From JAQVSH01 sp964451605 (GTDB lineage Bacteria > Bacteroidota > Bacteroidia > Bacteroidales > UBA4181), in the NCBI GenBank assembly GCA_964451605.1, contig CAYVJA010000003.1, positions 18,033 to 82,032 on the forward strand: DNA of 64,000 nucleotides, read 5' to 3'. Below are positions 52,807 to 61,279 of the stretch, piece after piece. The notes beneath the pieces were generated by a model that ran no database searches, had not been told where the DNA came from, and worked only from the letters and a program-made list of their open reading frames with translations. Made by a program: the position numbers and the translations under genes. The number at the start of each line of letters is the position of its first letter. Position 1 is the stretch's first letter.

Positions 52807-52991
52807 AACTTTTTTCGGACTGGTTGGTTTTGACTTTTTTGTGTAAAATTTTTCGTGTTGTCCCTGTTTGAAAGTTGCCGTTTTAAGAGAGGAGTGCAAA
52901 AATGAGGCCAAAGTAAAACCTTTTGCCATCTTCCTCTTCCGACAACGAAGCACTTATCCTGTACACAACTCATATCTCATCAGATTTTTCC

Positions 52992-52999
52992 TATTTTTG
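52992..52999 (+). promoter_or_regulatory. Promoter -7 element for argS
   Basis: TATTTTTG (TAnnTTTG), 74 bases before the argS ATG. The leader contains a CACAACC/GGTTGTG hairpin (53009-53039). Confidence 0.5.
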
Positions 53000-53073
53000 C
53001 AGTTTCTCACAACCCTCCCTACTGGTGTGAAGGTTGTGCTGATTGTTTTGGATAATTGCCGGGAGAAGAGAAG

Positions 53074-54861
53074 ATGAATGTTGAGGGTTTTTTAGCGAAT
53101 GCGCTAAAGGAGGTTGTGCGGAGCTTGTATGGAGCCGATTTGCCTTTGGATTCGTTCGGGGTGCAGGAGACGCGCCGTGAGTTTGAAGGCGATTTTACCT
53201 ATGTGGTGTTTCCGCTGGTAAAGTTGTCGCGTAAGAGTCCGGAGCAGACTGCGCACGAAATTGGCGGGGCGCTCTGTGCAAGGTCGGAGCAGATATCGGG
53301 ATTCAGCGTAGTGAAGGGTTTTTTGAACCTGTCGCTTTCGCCTGCCTTTTGGTACGCCTTTCTTTATGAGAACACCCTTTCGGGTCAGGTAGTGGCACCC
53401 TCGGAGAAACCCCGCTCCATCATGATAGAGTACTCTTCGCCCAACACCAATAAACCGCTCCATCTGGGTCATATCAGGAACAATCTGTTGGGAGCCGCTA
53501 TGGCCAATGTTTTGAAGGCGTGCGGCCATCAGGTTACAAAAGTAAACCTGGTAAATGACCGGGGAATCCATATCTGTAAGTCTATGTTGGCCTGGCAGCG
53601 TTGGGGTGAGGGAGTTACGCCCGAGAGTGCTGCGAAAAAGGGCGACCACCTGGTGGGCGACTACTATGTGAAGTTCGATGTGGAGCTAAAGAAGGAGTTG
53701 GCTGCGCTTACCGCCTCGGGGATTCGCGCCGAGGAGGCTGCAAAAAAGGCGCCCCTGATGCAGGAGGCGCAACAGATGCTTCGGCTCTGGGAGTCGCGCG
53801 ACGAGGCGGTGATTGATTTGTGGAAAACCATGAATGGCTGGGTCTACGATGGGTTCAACCAAACCTATCAGCGCCTGGGCATCACCTTCGACCGAACCTA
53901 CTATGAGTCGGAGACCTACCTGCTGGGGAAAGAGATTGTGATGGAGGGGTTACGTCGCGGCGTGCTCCAACAGAAAGAAGACGGATCGGTTTGGGCCGAT
54001 CTTACCTCCGACGGGCTTGACGAAAAGTTGCTGCTGCGTGCCGATGGCACCTCAGTATATATGACGCAGGATATCGGCACCGCCTGCCAGCGTTTTGCAG
54101 AATACCCCATCGACGAACATATATATGTGGTGGGCAACGAGCAGAACTACCACTTCCAGGTGCTCTCGCTGGTTTTAGACAAATTGGGCTACGGCTGGGC
54201 CAAAGCCATCTACCATATGTCGTACGGAATGGTCGAGCTTCCAGAAGGAAAAATGAAGTCCCGCGAAGGAACAGTGGTCGATGCTGACGATCTGATGGAT
54301 GAGATGCTCGAAACTGCGCGTGCCATGTCGGAAGAGTTGGGCAAACTCGACGGTTTGGCCGAGGCTGATAAAGAGGAGATGATTCGCCGCGTGGGGATGG
54401 GCGCTCTTAAGTACTTTATTTTAAAGGTCGACCCCAAGAAAAATATGACTTTCGATCCCCGCGAATCAATTGATTTCAACGGAAATACCGGTCCTTTTAT
54501 TCAGTACACCTATGCCCGGATTCGTTCAGTACTCCGCAAAGCACAGGCGACTGGGCTGGAACCCTTTGCTGTCGGAGAGGCCTTCACCGGATTTGATGAT
54601 AAAGAACGCAGCCTCATCAGGCTTCTGTACAGGTACACCGCAGTGGTGGCCAACGCCGGAGAAACCTACAACCCGTCGCTGATTGCCAATTATGTGTACG
54701 AACTCACTAAAGAGTACAACCAATTTTACCACGATCACCGGATTGTGCAGGAGGAGGATGCGCGGGTGCGCTCTTTCAGGGTTTCACTCTCGGCGCGTGT
54801 GGCCGAAACCCTTCTCTCGGGGATGTCGATACTGGGCATTGAACTGCCGGAGAGAATGTAA
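53074..54861 (+). CDS. argS: Arginine--tRNA ligase
   Basis: Class I synthetase, 595 residues from the ATG at 53074; a TTG at 53056 is also in frame. The N-terminal Add1 domain is followed by the HIGH-type motif in YSSPNTNKPLHLGHIRNNLLGAAM. The arginine-specific region and MSYGMVELPEGKMKSREGTVV (the KMSK-type loop) come next, then the DALR anticodon domain. GGGAGAAGAG just before the ATG is one of the few purine-rich stretches at a start codon in this window. Confidence 0.97.
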   Translation: MNVEGFLANALKEVVRSLYGADLPLDSFGVQETRREFEGDFTYVVFPLVKLSRKSPEQTAHEIGGALCARSEQISGFSVVKGFLNLSLSPAFWYAFLYENTLSGQVVAPSEKPRSIMIEYSSPNTNKPLHLGHIRNNLLGAAMANVLKACGHQVTKVNLVNDRGIHICKSMLAWQRWGEGVTPESAAKKGDHLVGDYYVKFDVELKKELAALTASGIRAEEAAKKAPLMQEAQQMLRLWESRDEAVIDLWKTMNGWVYDGFNQTYQRLGITFDRTYYESETYLLGKEIVMEGLRRGVLQQKEDGSVWADLTSDGLDEKLLLRADGTSVYMTQDIGTACQRFAEYPIDEHIYVVGNEQNYHFQVLSLVLDKLGYGWAKAIYHMSYGMVELPEGKMKSREGTVVDADDLMDEMLETARAMSEELGKLDGLAEADKEEMIRRVGMGALKYFILKVDPKKNMTFDPRESIDFNGNTGPFIQYTYARIRSVLRKAQATGLEPFAVGEAFTGFDDKERSLIRLLYRYTAVVANAGETYNPSLIANYVYELTKEYNQFYHDHRIVQEEDARVRSFRVSLSARVAETLLSGMSILGIELPERM

Positions 54862-54896
54862 TTAGTAACCGAATGTAAGTAAACCAGATAATCGAT

Positions 54897-56231
54897 ATGT
54901 TCGACAATTTATCCGATAAACTCGACCGAGCGTTTAAGCTGCTGAAAGGCCACGGAACCATTACCGAAATCAATGTGGCCGAAACACTGAAAGATGTGCG
55001 CAAAGCGTTGCTCGATGCCGATGTGAACTACCGTATTGCCAAGACTTTTACAGATAACGTAAAGCAAAAGGCATTGGGTATGAACGTGCTCACCGCCGTG
55101 AAGCCGGGTGAGTTGATGGTAAAGATTGTGCACGACGAGCTCACTCTCCTTATGGGTGGCGTGGCACGCGATCTGAATCTGAAAGACGACCCGACTATTA
55201 TTCTTATGGCCGGCCTTCAAGGTTCGGGTAAAACCACCTTTACCGGGAAGCTGGCTCACCACCTAAAGACAAAACGGGGGAAAAAGCCACTGGTCGTTGC
55301 CTGCGATGTCTATCGTCCTGCGGCTATCGAACAGCTGAAGGTCCTTTCCGAACAGATTGGCGTTCAGATGTATACCGAAGAGGGGAATAAAAATCCCGTA
55401 GTGATTGCCAAATCGGCTATTGTCTACGCCCGTCAGCACGGGTTCAACACGCTTTTAATAGATACCGCCGGCCGGTTGGCTATCGACCAGCAGATGATGG
55501 ATGAGATATCTGCCATCAAGGCTGCCGTTAAACCTTCCGAGATTCTCTTTGTGGTTGATTCCATGACCGGGCAGGATGCCGTGAACACCGCCCGTGAGTT
55601 TAACGACCGGCTCGACTTCGACGGTGTGGTTCTCACCAAACTCGACGGTGATACCCGGGGTGGTGCAGCCCTGTCGGTAATGTCGGTGGTGAATAAACCC
55701 GTTAAGTTTGTGAGTACCGGCGAAAAGATGGAGGCGCTCGACGTTTTTCATCCCAACCGTATGGCCGACCGTATTCTGGGCATGGGCGACATTGTTTCGC
55801 TGGTAGAGAAGGCGCAGGAGCAGTACGATGCCGAAGAGGCGCGCCGGCTTCAGAAAAAGATTGCCAAGAATCAGTTCGACTTCAACGACTTCCTGGGGCA
55901 GATACAACAGATCAAAAAGATGGGTAACCTGAAAGATCTGGCCAGTATGATTCCCGGAGTAGGCAAGGCCATTCGCGATCTCGATTTCGACGACGATGCC
56001 TTTAAAAGTATCGAGGCGATAATTCACTCTATGACCCCGGCCGAACGTGAAAATCCTATGGTGATTAACGGGAGCCGCCGGAAGCGGATCTCCTCCGGCA
56101 GTGGAACTACCATTCAGGATGTTAACCGTCTGATTAAGCAGTTCGACGAAACCCGTAAACTGATGAAGATGATGACCGGAGGCGGAGCACAGAAGATGGC
56201 CAGGGCGTTGAAGAGTGCGCCGAGACGCTAA
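54897..56231 (+). CDS. ffh: Signal recognition particle protein Ffh
   Basis: GTPase that delivers ribosomes with emerging signal sequences to FtsY. The 444 residues comprise the N domain (FDNLSDKLDRAFKLLKGHG), the G domain (G1 GLQGSGKTTFTGKLA, DTAGRLAIDQ and TKLDGDTRGGAALS) and the methionine-rich M domain that binds the 4.5S RNA, starting near MGNLKDLASMIPGVGKAI. It follows argS by 35 bases. Repeat locus E starts one base after its stop codon. Confidence 0.97.
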   Translation: MFDNLSDKLDRAFKLLKGHGTITEINVAETLKDVRKALLDADVNYRIAKTFTDNVKQKALGMNVLTAVKPGELMVKIVHDELTLLMGGVARDLNLKDDPTIILMAGLQGSGKTTFTGKLAHHLKTKRGKKPLVVACDVYRPAAIEQLKVLSEQIGVQMYTEEGNKNPVVIAKSAIVYARQHGFNTLLIDTAGRLAIDQQMMDEISAIKAAVKPSEILFVVDSMTGQDAVNTAREFNDRLDFDGVVLTKLDGDTRGGAALSVMSVVNKPVKFVSTGEKMEALDVFHPNRMADRILGMGDIVSLVEKAQEQYDAEEARRLQKKIAKNQFDFNDFLGQIQQIKKMGNLKDLASMIPGVGKAIRDLDFDDDAFKSIEAIIHSMTPAERENPMVINGSRRKRISSGSGTTIQDVNRLIKQFDETRKLMKMMTGGGAQKMARALKSAPRR

Positions 56232-56232
56232 C

Positions 56233-56297
56233 GCTCTAGTGCTCTAGTGCTTTAGTGCTTTAGTGCTCTAGTGCTGCGCTTCGCGCAATGCTCTAAT
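56233..56297 (+). repeat. Octamer repeat locus E
   Basis: Five tandem units (three GCTCTAGT and two GCTTTAGT, 56233-56272), then the GC cap GCTGCGCTTCGCGCAAT, then one more GCTCTAAT (56290-56297). It fills the gap between ffh and folD. Confidence 0.92.
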
Positions 56298-56331
56298 GGT
56301 TAATAAAAACGGTTTTTTTATCTATACTGAG

Positions 56332-57201
56332 ATGGTGTTGATTGATGGAAAGAAGGTGGCTGCTGAGGTGAAGCAGGAGATTGCCGTTGAGGTGGCCCGG
56401 CGTGTGGAGTCTGGATTGAAGGCGCCTCATCTGGCAGCTGTACTTGTGGGTCACGACGGGGGGAGTGAAACCTATGTGGCTCATAAGGTGAAGGCCTGCG
56501 CTGAAGTGGGTTTCCGCTCTACTTTGATTCGTTTCGAGGACGATGTGACGGAGGAAGCGTTGTTGGCGCAGGTCGATTCGCTGAATCGTGATCCGGAAAT
56601 CGATGGGTTTATTGTTCAGCTTCCGTTGCCAAAGCATATCTCGGAGCAGAAGATTATCGAAGCCATCGACCCTTCGAAGGATGTCGATGGATTTCACCCG
56701 ATTAATGTGGGTCGGACCTCCATAGGGCTTCCCGCTTTTGTTTCGGCTACACCTGCCGGGATTCTGGAACTTTTATCTCGTTATAAGATTGCCACCTCCG
56801 GCAAACATTGCGTGGTGATTGGCCGAAGTAATATTGTGGGGAAACCGATGGCGGGACTGATGGTGCAAAAGGCTTATCCCGGTGATTGTACGGTGACAAT
56901 TTGCCACAGCCGTACTGCCGATCTCCCTTCGATAACCCGTCAGGCAGATATTTTGATTGCCGCAATAGGAATTCCCGAATTTGTCACCGCCGACATGGTG
57001 AAGGAGGGCGCTGTGGTAATCGATGTGGGCACAACCCGCGTAGCCAGTTCTGATACTGCCTCAGGTTTCCGTTTGAAAGGCGATGTAAAATTTGGTGAAG
57101 TAGCCCCGAAATGCAGCTTTATTACCCCCGTTCCCGGTGGAGTTGGCCCGATGACGATTGTGAGCTTGCTGCAAAATACGCTGAAGGCTGTTGTAAAGTG
57201 A
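56332..57201 (+). CDS. folD: Bifunctional methylene-THF dehydrogenase / methenyl-THF cyclohydrolase
   Basis: One-carbon metabolism enzyme interconverting methylene-, methenyl- and 10-formyl-tetrahydrofolate. The 289 residues show the family start LIDGKKVAAEVKQEI, then VGHDGGSETYVAHKVKAC with the catalytic lysine. DGFIVQLPLPKHI, KDVDGFHPINVG and the nucleotide-binding VVIGRSNIVGKPM follow. The C-terminal FITPVPGGVGPMTIVSLLQNT is typical. The ATG at 56332 is chosen; an earlier ATG at 56296 lies at the edge of repeat E. Confidence 0.96.
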   Translation: MVLIDGKKVAAEVKQEIAVEVARRVESGLKAPHLAAVLVGHDGGSETYVAHKVKACAEVGFRSTLIRFEDDVTEEALLAQVDSLNRDPEIDGFIVQLPLPKHISEQKIIEAIDPSKDVDGFHPINVGRTSIGLPAFVSATPAGILELLSRYKIATSGKHCVVIGRSNIVGKPMAGLMVQKAYPGDCTVTICHSRTADLPSITRQADILIAAIGIPEFVTADMVKEGAVVIDVGTTRVASSDTASGFRLKGDVKFGEVAPKCSFITPVPGGVGPMTIVSLLQNTLKAVVK

Positions 57202-57204
57202 TGC

Positions 57205-57286
57205 TCGGCACCGCACTCCCGGGTGAATGATCGTGTTGGCCCGTTCAACGATCTTTCTTTCCCGGGAGCTTGGTATGCAGTGCCGA
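57205..57286. repeat. Long imperfect hairpin between folD and the coiled-coil gene
   Basis: Three paired blocks enclose each other. The outer arms are TCGGCACCGCA and TGCAGTGCCGA with one mismatch. The middle arms are the perfect eight-base CTCCCGGG and CCCGGGAG. The inner arms are GATCG-TG-TTG and CAACGATC, around the loop GCCCGTT. No T-run follows on either side, so it is not a standard terminator, although it lies between convergent genes. Confidence 0.85.
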
Positions 57287-57317
57287 ATTGTAGTGAGTGG
57301 TAAGGAAATTTGTCGGA

Positions 57318-58208
57318 CTATTTCTTGAGGACAAATGAGCCGCTGCCCACAAGATTGCCCTCTACGAAGATATCTACAGTATATTTTCCTTCGGTGGTGA
57401 GGCCTTTTTCGCCGCTGTACCAGAAGATACAGACGGGAATGTCTTCGTTTTCATAGTCGATGATACGAACGGCCGAACACCCGACGTTCTGACCCTGGAA
57501 GGGGAAGGTAACGCCATCGGGGTGGGGAAGCAGGTTGCCGTCGGGATCTTTAAATCGGGCGTAGAAGGCTTTTTCTCCGGCGGCGACGATGTTGTTTTTC
57601 CGGACGTCGAAACAAGCTTTCAGCATCTCAACACGTCCCACGCGATCTATGTCACGCCCCCGGTTGTTGACGGCCGAAGCCACAATTTCTGATATGGTAA
57701 TCTGCGATGCCTGTTGCACCTTTACGTTCAGATCCTCTTTCTCCTCGCTGAGGCGGATGGTTTCGGAACGGGCAACCTCAAGTTGGCTCTTCACCTCACG
57801 GTTTTCCTGCACCAATACCTTATTTTTTTGATTAAGTGAATCCACCTGCGCGATATAGGTTTTTAACACCTCGCGGAGCGTGGAGAGCTCTTTTTGATAC
57901 AGTTTAATCTTCTGCACATTTGTGGCATTCACCTGAAGCAACTTCTCAATCTTCTCCTGCTGTTCGTTGGCCAACACCTTAATGCTGTCGTTATCCGTCT
58001 TGAGCGATCCAAACTGTAACTGAAGGGCTGATAAGTCCTGCTCCAGCGCATCTTTTTGCGATTCAAGGAGCTCCTGCACATCGGCGGCCTCCTTTTTGGT
58101 GTCGTTCAATTTGGTGAAGAGCACCACAATCGCGGCAGTCAACCCCAGCAGCAACAAAACAAGAAGAAGGGTCAGCCCCTTACTTCTCTTTTCTACACTT
58201 TCTCCCAT
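57318..58208 (-). CDS. Membrane-anchored coiled-coil protein of unknown function
   Basis: A 296-residue protein. An N-terminal membrane helix (GLTLLLVLLLLGLTAAIVVLF) is followed by a coiled coil of about 130 residues rich in Glu, Gln, Lys and Leu. The C-terminal domain of about 120 residues is globular, with several beta-strand-like segments (MLKACFDVRKNNIVAAGEKAFY, YTVDIFVEGNLVGSGSF). The layout resembles envelope or cell-division scaffolds, but no family is recognised with confidence. A -7 element lies about 64 bases upstream. Confidence 0.75.
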   Translation of the reverse strand: MGESVEKRSKGLTLLLVLLLLGLTAAIVVLFTKLNDTKKEAADVQELLESQKDALEQDLSALQLQFGSLKTDNDSIKVLANEQQEKIEKLLQVNATNVQKIKLYQKELSTLREVLKTYIAQVDSLNQKNKVLVQENREVKSQLEVARSETIRLSEEKEDLNVKVQQASQITISEIVASAVNNRGRDIDRVGRVEMLKACFDVRKNNIVAAGEKAFYARFKDPDGNLLPHPDGVTFPFQGQNVGCSAVRIIDYENEDIPVCIFWYSGEKGLTTEGKYTVDIFVEGNLVGSGSFVLKK

Positions 58209-58271
58209 AGCTTATATTAAAGGAATTGTTGGTGAAACAGATGGCGAAACGATAATGGCAGAAAAAACATG

Positions 58272-58279
58272 CAAATTTA
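58272..58279 (-). promoter_or_regulatory. Promoter -7 element for the coiled-coil gene
   Basis: The reverse strand reads TAAATTTG (TAnnTTTG), 63 bases before the start codon. Confidence 0.5.
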
Positions 58280-58472
58280 GGTTTTTTTATGATACGGCTT
58301 CATAAATCGTGCCAAATCAAATGGCAAAGCGCTATTACTCCTATTCCTCCTTTTTAGGTTTTTTTGTTTTTTGTAGTAGGTGATGAGAATAATTGGGTGA
58401 TATTTGTAGTATACTCTTCACTGCATTTATGGAGAGATATGTTACGCGTTGTGCACTAAACGTGATGATGAT

Positions 58473-59096
58473 ATGGCGGTTGTGCTGGGTTTTATTGATT
58501 TTGAGAGGCTGGGTCTCCCGCATTCGGGGTATGTGCCTTCAGGCATCGATTGGGTCTTATGGATTTTTTTGTTGTTGGCCCTGGTGCAGGGATACCGTAG
58601 CGGGCTGGTGAAACAACTGTTTTCACTGGCCGGGATTATCGGGGGGCTGTTTTTTGCGCATTTCTGGCAGGAAGCAGCTCAGTCCTGGCTTGTTTCGGTG
58701 GGGGTCGATCGCCATTGGGCCGGAGTTGCCGGCTATATCGGGATTGTACTCCTCTTTTTCCTGGCTATGGTGATAACCGGTTCGGTGGTTACGATGCTGG
58801 TAAATCTCACTCCGGTGGGCTTTCTGAATCGTGGGCTGGGAATCTTCTTTTCGCTGTTGCAGGGTGCCTTTATTTTGGGTCTGCTCTGTATGGGGATTAC
58901 TGTCCTGAATGAACAGTATTCGCTGCTCCCCAACGAATTGCTGGAGCGAAGCCAACTCTTTCAGTTTTTGAGTAATACAGTGCGGATGTTGCTCTTCCCG
59001 GGCGATCCGCCTTTTTTTTTGGCCCAAAGCTACCTGAATGCAATATGTTTTCGCGCTATGCGAAAACATATTGCGTTTAGTGCTCTAGTGCTCTAG
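58473..59096 (+). CDS. CvpA family membrane protein
   Basis: A 207-residue protein with four membrane helices. The first is WVLWIFLLLALVQGYRSGLVKQLFSLAGIIGG, and the next carries the family Gly-rich segment. A later helix (FLNRGLGIFFSLLQGAFILGLLCMGI) has the CvpA NRxxG motif. CvpA is linked to colicin V production and biofilm formation; its biochemical role is unsettled. Start is uncertain: the ATG at 58473 or a GTG at 58533. The last 25 codons or so lie within a 14-bp-arm hairpin and repeat locus F, and the TAG stop is inside the octamer array, so the C-terminus may be repeat-derived. Confidence 0.8.
   Translation: MAVVLGFIDFERLGLPHSGYVPSGIDWVLWIFLLLALVQGYRSGLVKQLFSLAGIIGGLFFAHFWQEAAQSWLVSVGVDRHWAGVAGYIGIVLLFFLAMVITGSVVTMLVNLTPVGFLNRGLGIFFSLLQGAFILGLLCMGITVLNEQYSLLPNELLERSQLFQFLSNTVRMLLFPGDPPFFLAQSYLNAICFRAMRKHIAFSALVL
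59041..59073. repeat. Perfect 14-bp inverted repeat inside the 3' end of cvpA
   Basis: CAATATGTTTTCGC and GCGAAAACATATTG arms around GCTAT. No T-run follows. It sits directly before octamer locus F. Confidence 0.92.
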
Positions 59097-59138
59097 TGCT
59101 CTAGTGCTCTAGTGCTCTAATGCTGCGCTGCGCGCGGG
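59082..59138 (+). repeat. Octamer repeat locus F
   Basis: Four GCTCTAGT units and one GCTCTAAT (59082-59121) followed by the cap GCTGCGCTGCGCGCGGG. The stop of cvpA is the TAG at 59094-59096 within the second unit. Confidence 0.95.
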
Positions 59139-59152
59139 TGGAAAATTGATGT

Positions 59153-59208
59153 GATAATTTGATAATTAGACAATGTGATAATGTGGTGATGTGGTGATTG
59201 GAGGATGA
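59153..59208 (+). repeat. Second octamer array, GATAATGT-type
   Basis: Seven degenerate 8-base units in register: GATAATTT, GATAATTA, GACAATGT, GATAATGT, GGTGATGT, GGTGATTG and GAGGATGA. The period equals that of array F, but the sequence is different. Confidence 0.75.
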
Positions 59209-59226
59209 CGCAGAGTTTTGACGTTT

Positions 59227-59333
59227 GGATGTAAGTGCGTCGGAGACATTGGATAAGTTGGGCGGGGTCCCATCGCTCTCGATGAGCGCTAATGGGTCGC
59301 AAAACTTGTCATGTCGAGGAAGCACTTACATCC
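59227..59333. repeat. Long hairpin with 12-bp perfect terminal inverted repeats upstream of radC
   Basis: The outer arms GGATGTAAGTGC (59227-59238) and GCACTTACATCC (59322-59333) are perfect. Nested pairs follow: GACAT/ATGTC, AAGTT/AACTT, and an inner CCCATCGCTC pairing with GAGCG-CTA-ATGGG. The span is 107 bases. It may be a miniature inverted-repeat element or a structured RNA. No direct duplication flanks it and no gene is present in the 310 bases before radC. Confidence 0.75.
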
Positions 59334-59389
59334 GATAAGGCGTACCGTCGGTAACTGGATTTTTATTGCTATTACTTGAAGTAACATAA

Positions 59390-60103
59390 ATGAATCAATT
59401 TGGTGGTATGAAACAATCTAGCACAGTTAAGAGCTGGGACGCTGCCGATCGGCCCAGGGAGAAGTTTGCGGAGAAGGGGGCTTCGGCGTTGACCGATTCG
59501 GAATTATTGGCCATTTTGCTGCGTACGGGATCGTCGGGGCAGTCGGCTGTCGATTTGTCCCGCGCGTTGTTGCAGTCGGTCGGTGGGGTGTTGGCACAGC
59601 TTCCGGGTCTGTCGTTTTCTGAGATGGAGGCGTTTCCGGGAATGGGGCGGGTGAAGGCGGTTACGTTGCTCGCTGCTTTCGAATTGGGCCGGCGAAGCCG
59701 TGAAGGTGCTGTTTCGTCGGGTCAGCCTATTCAAAAGAGTTGCGACGCATTTAATGTTTTGGCAGTAGCGCTGCAGGGGCTTCCGCACGAGGAGATGCAT
59801 GTGCTCTATCTGAATCGGATGAATAAGGTGATCAGGCGGGCCAAAGTAAGTCAGGGGGGCCTCACCTCCACGGTGGTCGATGTTCGGATTATTCTTCGTG
59901 AGGCGTTGGCCTGTTCGGCTTGCGGCCTCATCGTGGCCCACAACCATCCCAGCGGCTCGCTTCAGCCCAGTGCCGAAGACAAAGCGGTGACCCGAAAAAT
60001 TGCAGCCGCTGCGCAGATTCTTAATCTGCAACTGCTCGATCATATCATTCTGGGCGAAAAGCATTACTACAGCTTTGCCGATGAAGGCATTTTGCCCGCG
60101 TAA
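59390..60103 (+). CDS. radC: RadC family JAB domain protein
   Basis: A 237-residue protein with an N-terminal helix-hairpin-helix-like part (DRPREKFAEKGASALTDSELLAILLRTG, FPGMGRVKAVTLLA). A JAB/MPN metalloprotease fold follows, with the metal motif in VAHNHPSGSLQPSAED. Despite the name, a role in DNA repair is not supported by current evidence and the function is unknown. An ATG at 59408 is an alternative start. Confidence 0.93.
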   Translation: MNQFGGMKQSSTVKSWDAADRPREKFAEKGASALTDSELLAILLRTGSSGQSAVDLSRALLQSVGGVLAQLPGLSFSEMEAFPGMGRVKAVTLLAAFELGRRSREGAVSSGQPIQKSCDAFNVLAVALQGLPHEEMHVLYLNRMNKVIRRAKVSQGGLTSTVVDVRIILREALACSACGLIVAHNHPSGSLQPSAEDKAVTRKIAAAAQILNLQLLDHIILGEKHYYSFADEGILPA

Positions 60104-60149
60104 TGAGACGGGGAATTTGTAACTTGCGCCTATTCTTAATGGAACGGGT

Positions 60150-61196
60150 ATGCTTTTCAACGATATTTCGATTTCGGATATACTTAAACGGCAGTTGCTG
60201 AACACTTTTTTGCATAAGCGGGTGGCTCATGCGCGTCTTTTTTTAGGTCCGGAAGGGTCGGCAGCGCTACCGCTTGCCGTGGCTTATGCACAGCTGTTGC
60301 TTTGCAGGGAGCCGTCGGAAAACGATGCTTGCGGAGTCTGCAACAGTTGTCGGAAAAGCGAACAATTGATTCACCCCGATCTCCATATGGTATTCCCGCT
60401 GATAAAGCCGGCATCGGGTATTGTGCTCAGTCGAATGCATCTGGAGAGCTTTCGGAAGGCCTTTTTAGACAATCCGTTGCTTACTCCTGCCGAATGGATA
60501 GAGCAGATTGCTCCGGGCGAAAACAAACAGGCCGGTATTTTTGTGTCTGAAGCAGAGGATATAGTCCGGCAGGCCAATCTAAAATCGTTCGAGGGGGGAT
60601 ACAAAATCTTTATTATCTGGCAGGCTGAGCTGATGAATACCACGGTGGCCAATAAACTGCTTAAGCTCCTGGAGGAGCCCCCCGAAAAGACCCTTTTCCT
60701 GCTGGTTGCCACCTCGACCGACGAAATGCTTCCTACTGTTCTCTCGCGGGTTCAGGTAATGGAGGTGCCTATGGCCGATGCGATCGACAGCGAGGAGAGT
60801 AAACTCTTTTTCGAAAAATTTGTTTCGTTAATGCGCCTTTGCTGGAGCGTCAGGAGTACCAATAAGCAGTCTCAGAACGAGGCCGTTCAACAACTGCTCT
60901 CTCTGGCCGACTCTCTTGCCGGCTGGCAACGGGCTGTGATTAAACGGTTCCTTCTTTTTTCGATTCGAATGGTGCGTGAAAACCTGATGCTGAATCTGGA
61001 ACAGCCTCAACTGGCCCGTCTGACTCCGGAAGAAGAGGAGTTTTCCATTCGGTTCAGCAAATTCATTCATCCCGAAAACGCACCCCTCCTGATGGCCGAA
61101 CTCGAAAAAGCCTATAGAGATGTGGATGGGAATGTATCGGAGAGATTGGTGATGGTAGATACGGCAATGGAGATTGTAAGAATTATTAGAGTATAA
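60150..61196 (+). CDS. holB: DNA polymerase III delta-prime subunit-like protein
   Basis: A clamp-loader subunit, 348 residues. The N-terminal AAA+ domain includes AHARLFLGPEGSAALPLAVAYAQ at the P-loop position, where the Walker lysine is absent as usual for delta-prime. The zinc-binding cysteines are in CGVCNSCRKSEQLIHPDLH. The segment KLLKLLEEPPEKTLFLLVATS and the SRVQ sensor motif follow. It starts 46 bases after radC. Confidence 0.9.
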   Translation: MLFNDISISDILKRQLLNTFLHKRVAHARLFLGPEGSAALPLAVAYAQLLLCREPSENDACGVCNSCRKSEQLIHPDLHMVFPLIKPASGIVLSRMHLESFRKAFLDNPLLTPAEWIEQIAPGENKQAGIFVSEAEDIVRQANLKSFEGGYKIFIIWQAELMNTTVANKLLKLLEEPPEKTLFLLVATSTDEMLPTVLSRVQVMEVPMADAIDSEESKLFFEKFVSLMRLCWSVRSTNKQSQNEAVQQLLSLADSLAGWQRAVIKRFLLFSIRMVRENLMLNLEQPQLARLTPEEEEFSIRFSKFIHPENAPLLMAELEKAYRDVDGNVSERLVMVDTAMEIVRIIRV

Positions 61197-61234
61197 ATCA
61201 CGATTTCACCCCTTTACTCTCCTCTGTTTTTGAC

Positions 61235-61242
61235 TATTTTTG
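61235..61242 (+). promoter_or_regulatory. Promoter -7 element for ricT-gldH-trmB
   Basis: TATTTTTG, 37 bases before the ATG at 61280. A TTTA about 18 bases upstream may stand in for the -33 box. Confidence 0.5.
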
Positions 61243-61279
61243 TAGTTTGTTATATTGTGTGTAGAAGTTGGGTTTGCTT

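Noticed and set aside
52710..52973. Reverse-strand open frame of 87 codons upstream of argS
   Set aside because: It covers the sigma-54 promoter and the small transcript, ends in repeat-derived serines and has no protein-like features.
58296..58316. A second TTTGGCACGAT on the reverse strand upstream of the coiled-coil gene, resembling the -24 half of a sigma-54 promoter
   Set aside because: The -12 half reads ATGA instead of TTGC at the required spacing, and a TAAATTTG box nearer the gene is a better promoter.
59101..59325. Reverse-strand open frame of 74 codons in the cvpA-radC gap
   Set aside because: It reads through the octamer arrays and the long hairpin, with low-complexity residues; no start context or homology is recognisable.
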